DNA of 64,000 nt from Chara braunii. Lineage: Eukaryota; Streptophyta; Charophyceae; Charales; Characeae. Both the position numbers and the translations under genes were made by a program. Below the pieces are notes generated by a model, which was given only the letters and a program-made list of their open reading frames with translations, did not search any database and was not told the origin of the DNA. Position 1 is the stretch's first letter. Each line of letters begins with the position of its first letter. This document shows, piece by piece, positions 59,715-64,000 of the stretch. Where the stretch lies: positions 1,005,204-1,069,203 of the forward strand of contig BFEA01000291.1 in the NCBI GenBank assembly GCA_003427395.1, written 5' to 3'.

Positions 59715-61798
59715 TTTGTGTTTCTCAGTGCATTCACACTCACAGGGCAACAGGTAGCCTGCCTGTTATTTTGCAGCCAAAGTCTCCCAACCAACAACAA
59801 GAAGGCAGAAGAAGCTGTGGGACAGCCAAATGCTTGCTGCCCCCAAAGCCCGCTAACTGGCTTTTCCCCATCAACATCAACAACAAGCAAGCGCTCAGCA
59901 GCTTCCTTGATTCTGCAGGCAACCTATTAGACGAATGCTGCTTTCAAGTTCTACCACCATATACTGGCTCCCTCCCTCTCCTCCCCCCCCCCTCCCCCTC
60001 CCCCCCTTCACCAGTAGATGCAAAGCAAGGTCTACCAAAAAATAGACCAGCAGAAGTATCGTTAACGCTGTTAGCTATAAACAGCCTCCCACAGGAGGTT
60101 CGAACTATGTGCCCAAACACACATCTATTTCCACGAACGAATCATAATACCACTGATCAACACCTGAGGTGTTCCCATTCCGCTTACTCCACTCCGGTAC
60201 ACCTATGACACACACGTGCGTCCGGCGATGCTGTAGTAGGTGCCACTTTTTCAGGACCCGGGCAAGTGACAAACGCTCCTCACAGAATCCACAGATCAAC
60301 ACCTTTCTTGGCTCCTGCTTCCTCCCAAGCACCGTGCTTGGCAATGAATAGAATTCTCATCTTGACGCGCCATAAAGTGCAGTCGATGAGTTTCTGTTCT
60401 AGCTGGATCGACACGCGCATAAGCTGTTTTGACCTGCCACAAGCCTTTTTCCATTACCTATGAGCATGTTCCCATCCCCATCCTCTGTTCGCAAATAGAG
60501 GCCTGTGTACTTTCTCTGTATTACCTTCCTTCTTCTGTCGAGGAGGACCGCCTTCTTCTGTCGAGGAGGACCGGAGCAATTGCAGCCCCTGCTGAATGAA
60601 CTCGGGTGCAAACAACCCTGCCAGCTCTTTACCGCCATTCACGACACTCTTCCAAAGAAACCAGTTCCAAAGGCGCTGCAGCAACCACCCTCGTCTCCAT
60701 TGTCTTCGGTCGAGGACCAATTCCGCAGCCTTTGCAGCGCTTGACTGCAAACCACCCTGAGAAGCACCTTCACCAGCGCCATCCAGAACACGCTTAAGAA
60801 GAAAGCACCGATTCCCCTTCCTTCCCTTGGCGGTCTTGCAAAGCACTGTTTGATAGGGCAACAGCAGCAAAAGAGACGCAGTCATATTCGCACCTCACAT
60901 TCTTGAGCCCCCGGTTCACAAATAAGCAATAGCAATAATGTCATCATCAACCCAGATGCTTGTGCATTCGTCTTGCGAACGCAAGCTAATTCCATGCACA
61001 GACTCTAGAAGTGGCTGAAGTCGTCAACACGCTTGGAAGTTAACGTGATGTCAACAACTCGCCTTTTCGTCAGAAGAGCGGTGTACCGTCCCCGGAATTC
61101 CGCCTGGTTACACAGTAGTCCAGATATTTCTGAAATGAATTGACAGGACAATTCTCTGACAATGCGCATCCGGTGTGAGAAGCTCGTTGATGCAACAGCA
61201 CAAGCAGTCGCTCATCGCTCATCAACAGCCAAGCTCGAGTATTCAACCGATAACGCATTACAGCTGCCATCTGCCCTCGGGCAGTGTGCATGCTGCCACT
61301 CACATCATTGTGCAGCGCTCACCATCCTCTGCAAGACTACAACTCCACAAGGAGTGTTCCTTCCTCCCAAGCCACAGTGAAATTTACGACAGTGTCCGGA
61401 AGCACACTCAGACCAAATCCACCAAATCAATATGAATGAGCATGAAACGCCATGAAAGTATGGTCCAGTGCGTTCCCGATAGCCTCCTCGTGAGCGTACA
61501 CCCTTTGGGAGTCACACAAAGGTAAAGCGAGAGGGCGTGGTCGGTTCTGTCCAATGCTGCTTTCAATACTTGCTGTGCTGGAGTTGTTTCCGTTGGACGC
61601 GCATTCGATAGGCAAGAGGCAGGGAGGCAGGGAAGCAGGCAAGAAGCCGGTGGTGGGCCTGCCCAGCATGCACTTCTAGCAGAACGGAACAGCTCCCCGA
61701 AGTCGGACCAAAGCATGCGCGCATGCTTGGCAGGCGACAAAAGGCACAACAAAAAGAGACCCGTGCCTTGCAAGACATATGAAGTAGCCTGTTAAAAC
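59712..61798. other. low-repeat DNA downstream of SPPL, no recognised gene
   Basis: Largely unique. CTTCTGTCGAGGAGGACCG is tandemly duplicated at 60534 and 60554. A minus-strand frame (60454-60885, 143 codons, Trp/Leu-rich around GWLLQRLWNWFLWKSVVNGG) has no family I can name. It could be an exon, but splice limits are not clear. The part next to 61798 should contain the SPPL 3' UTR; no clear AATAAA signal is seen on the minus strand. Confidence 0.4.
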
Positions 61799-63502
61799 TC
61801 AGGCTCCCATAATGATTGCATACGGCTTGGAACCGTTCCAAAGCTCATCTAACTCTCTCCTCATCCATGCACCAAAAGCCACAGGCCCAAGTGTAGACGG
61901 CACCTGAAATCCATCAAACAACGCCACCATAGGTGTCAACAACGGGTAACCATAAGTATGTATAGTAGTATACCTTTTATTAATATATTTGAAATATACT
62001 TGATTGCCTTTACTGGAGAAAAGGGGAAGGGGGGAGCAGGAGCAAGAGAGGGGGGTGAGAGGGGGCAGGGAGGGAGGATAGGGAGAAGACGGAAAACCCT
62101 CTCTAGCAATTAAGCATGCACCCAGCACCGCCTTCCTTCCCCCAAACCGAAAGGTCGTACATAGCATTATCTGCCTTGAAAATAGCAATGAATAGAGATA
62201 CATGGCCCAGAGCCGAGTAGGGGCATTACGGTGGTCCCCACCAAGCTGGCTTGCAAGGCTCCCCTATAGTTACTACCATGAATGGGGCTGGCAGGCGTAA
62301 TGGCCCGCCTGCCCTCTGCGGGAAACTGAAACACACATTCGACCCAATGCATTGTATTTTTGGGCAGCAGACTCTGCCAACCACGCATGAGCATTCGGGG
62401 AATACACATTTACAATTCATCGCATTTTTTGGTCAAAACAGCAGGAAACGCATGGGGCACTTGGGCACCTTGATACGCAGCAGATAAGGTGAACATAAGG
62501 TGGGCGATATCACAAACCCTTGCTAAAAAAATTCTATAAGCACAAAAATAGCACTATCACTCCCTGGCCTTCAAAATCCACCTAGAGGTGGGACCCGGGC
62601 CAGAAACTGCACCTGGAGGTGGGACCTGGCCCATAAACTGTGCCTGGACGTGGGACTTTGGGGCCAAAAACTGCTCGTAGACGTGGGACCCGGCCCAAAA
62701 ACTGTACCTGGAGGTCACTCACCAACCTTCTTTTCTTTTTCACTAGCACCCAGACCGCATCGGACACACTCCCTCCCCCACGCAAAAGGATGCAAAGAAG
62801 GCCTGCTAATACACGATTCAATCTTTATGGAAGGAAAATAAGCATAACCTGTCCCAGTCAATGCATAACAGCCGTGTATTCTAGTACCGTCTCCCCGCCC
62901 CCAATCACAACAGACCCTGATAACGAACGTATACAAGCTATCATTCCGGTCCGGTGCAGCCAAACTGACAGTGCATTCTGTTTGGGGGAAGACGGTAGGG
63001 GTGAGGCACAGAGTGGAAACAAAAGAGGGAGGTGTCCAAACCTGTGTTGCCAAAAGCACCTCTCTGTAAAACACTTCCCCCCCCCCCCCCCCCCCCCCCC
63101 CCTCTCTGTGAAACACTCAAACAACACCACACCCCATTCATTCGCAAAACCCATCATTGATCCAGACCCAAAAAAATGTGGAAACCTGACAGTGAGGAAC
63201 ACAGATGGCGGTACATGGGGGATATATCTCACGGAGATGGACGAAGGAGAAAAAGAGGAGGAGAATAAGGAGAACCATAACAGCAAAGCAATTGGAATTG
63301 AACTTACCAGGTAGAGAAGAGCTGGTTGGGGCGATCGGGTGAGCACGCCTGCTGCAAGAGCAAGGACCAGTCCAACGCCATAGCCAATAGCAGCATACCA
63401 GATGTACGTATATCGCCGGGAGGGCAAATCCATTTCGGAATACTCCCTAATTTTTCGATAATCAAAACAAAGAACCAGCGCTAGCAGCATGCCTGGAATT
63501 GC
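61799..63502 (-). CDS. signal peptide peptidase-like protein (SPPL1/2 type), last two exons
   Basis: Partial gene; upstream exons lie beyond the window. The first exon here, 63502-63308 (195 bp), begins after an AG acceptor with AIPGMLLALVLCFDYRK, continues with GYGVGLVLALAAGVLT and ends SPQPALLYL at a consensus GTAAGT donor. The last exon, 61903-61799, starts after TTTCAG with VPSTLGPVAFGAWMRRELDE and ends MGA-stop. Splicing keeps frame exactly. QPALLYLVPSTLGP contains the PAL motif of the GxGD intramembrane aspartyl proteases, and the sequence closely follows Arabidopsis SPPL1/2. The second catalytic Asp (GxGDM) should sit at the end of the preceding, unseen exon. These proteins cleave membrane-spanning peptides within the bilayer of endomembranes. 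The 1404-bp intron holds a minisatellite, a MITE and a poly-C run. Confidence 0.88.
62579..62717. repeat. ~32-bp minisatellite inside SPPL intron
   Basis: Four to five units of CACCTGGAGGTGGGACCTGG plus CCCAAAAACTG, diverged from each other. Intronic and noncoding. Confidence 0.85.
62885..62997. mobile_element. foldback MITE, subfamily B, with TA flanks
   Basis: TACCGTCTCCCCGCCCCCAA at the left; TTCTGTTTGGGGGAAGACGGTA at the right. The interior GATAACGAACGTATACAAGC with TATCATTCCGG matches the 19780 and 33777 copies. It sits within the SPPL intron, so it is a tolerated insertion, and it shows the TA dinucleotide at both ends. Confidence 0.85.
63061..63117. repeat. 26-base poly-C between direct repeats
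   Basis: CTCTGTAAAACACTT, then C26 (63077-63102), then CTCTGTGAAACACT. The direct repeat around the C run suggests slippage or an assembly fold. Intronic. Confidence 0.85.
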
Positions 63503-63780
63503 CTACGTACATAAGAGCACACCACGTGTCAATCAATCAAATGAGGACACCTGCCTGGCAGGTCCACATAAACACAAAGATTGTATATACATGCAATACA
63601 GCAAACAAGGACAAGAAAGCCTTCCTCATAGCCAACCTCGCACGCTGACTTCCCACTACAACCTTTCCAGGATGTATCTCAGCACAATCACACGCAGGTT
63701 ACCCTCGACATACCGACCCAACAAGTCCCAGAGACGACGAGACCCTAAACATATGGAAGAGAAATCGAAGTCCACTCCCA

Positions 63781-63930
63781 GAGGCAAACATGGTCAGCCA
63801 ATCGTTCTACCCAAGCCCACTATCATCGGAGGGTGAAGAAAGAGAAGAACTCTTCTGAGGCAAACATGGTCAGCCGATCGTTCTACCCAAGCCCACTATC
63901 ATCGGAGGGTGAAGAAAGAGAAGAACTCAA
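63781..63930. repeat. 76-bp tandem duplication
   Basis: GAGGCAAACATGGTCAGCCA ... GGGTGAAGAAAGAGAAGAAC at 63781 and 63857, with one or two differences. It lies upstream of the SPPL exons on the minus strand, probably in an intron. 63503-63780 has no recognised exon. Confidence 0.9.
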
Positions 63931-64000
63931 ATAACCTGCCTAATTGGGACTAAGAAGCCATTCTCAGTCCATCATCGGATGCAGAGACAAGACTTCCAAA

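Noticed and set aside
58649-59890. Very long frames across the 720-N gap
   Set aside because: Almost entirely X residues; artefact of the gap.

Overview
This is nuclear DNA of a green-lineage (plant or streptophyte alga) genome. The evidence is TTTAGGG-type telomere-like repeats, a plant seed maturation protein (LEA/SMP) gene, the 3' end of a signal peptide peptidase-like gene of the Arabidopsis SPPL1/2 type, plant-type U2 and U6 snRNA pseudogenes, a fragment resembling plant mitochondrial small-subunit rRNA, and LTR elements primed by tRNA-Asp and initiator tRNA-Met. The density of (GA)n, (CA)n, poly-T and very long poly-C tracts, together with short-read mate-pair adapter remnants, suggests a large repeat-rich draft genome. 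A charophyte such as Chara is my guess; the sequence alone does not prove it.

Only two host protein genes are well supported, both on the minus strand. One is an intronless SMP/LEA gene at 34636-35256. The other is the last two exons of an SPPL intramembrane protease at 61799-63502, whose upstream part lies beyond the window. A possible first coding exon at 6354-6437 is weak. Most of the long open frames elsewhere are translated microsatellites, homopolymers or transposon remnants.

Layout. 1-9.2 kb: microsatellites, short foldback elements, an interrupted U6 pseudogene, an interstitial telomere-like tract and minisatellites. 9.2-15.2 kb: a 394-bp duplication with one copy beside a mate-pair adapter, a cluster of tRNA-Lys(CUU) genes and pseudogenes, a U2/mitochondrial-rRNA composite and a nested foldback element. 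15.2-21.6 kb: a group II intron RT fragment, palindromes, a dispersed repeat carrying a hammerhead-ribozyme-like motif, and a 69-base poly-C run. 21.6-27 kb: a broken LTR-retrotransposon gag, related LTRs, an initiator-Met primer binding site, a second adapter and an unresolved gap duplication. 27-34 kb: U2 and U6 retropseudogenes, SINE-like copies and minisatellites. 34-36 kb: the SMP gene with foldback elements around it. 36.1-43.9 kb: a nearly full-length but mutated L1-type LINE on the minus strand. 44-47 kb: a 380-bp element with ~95-bp terminal inverted repeats and an inverted LTR pair with a tRNA-Asp primer binding site. 47-59.7 kb: tandem duplications, another U6 pseudogene, two more tRNA-Lys genes, SINE-like copies, a second LINE fragment and a 720-base gap. 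59.7-64 kb: less repetitive DNA holding the SPPL exons.

The most interesting signals are the hammerhead-like motif in a repeat family (best copy 19443-19492), a TA-flanked foldback family of about 100 bp with at least eight copies, snRNA/rRNA composite retrosequences, tRNA-Lys amplification, and two exact Nextera junction adapters that mark probable misjoins. All homology calls are from reading motifs; no database search was run.
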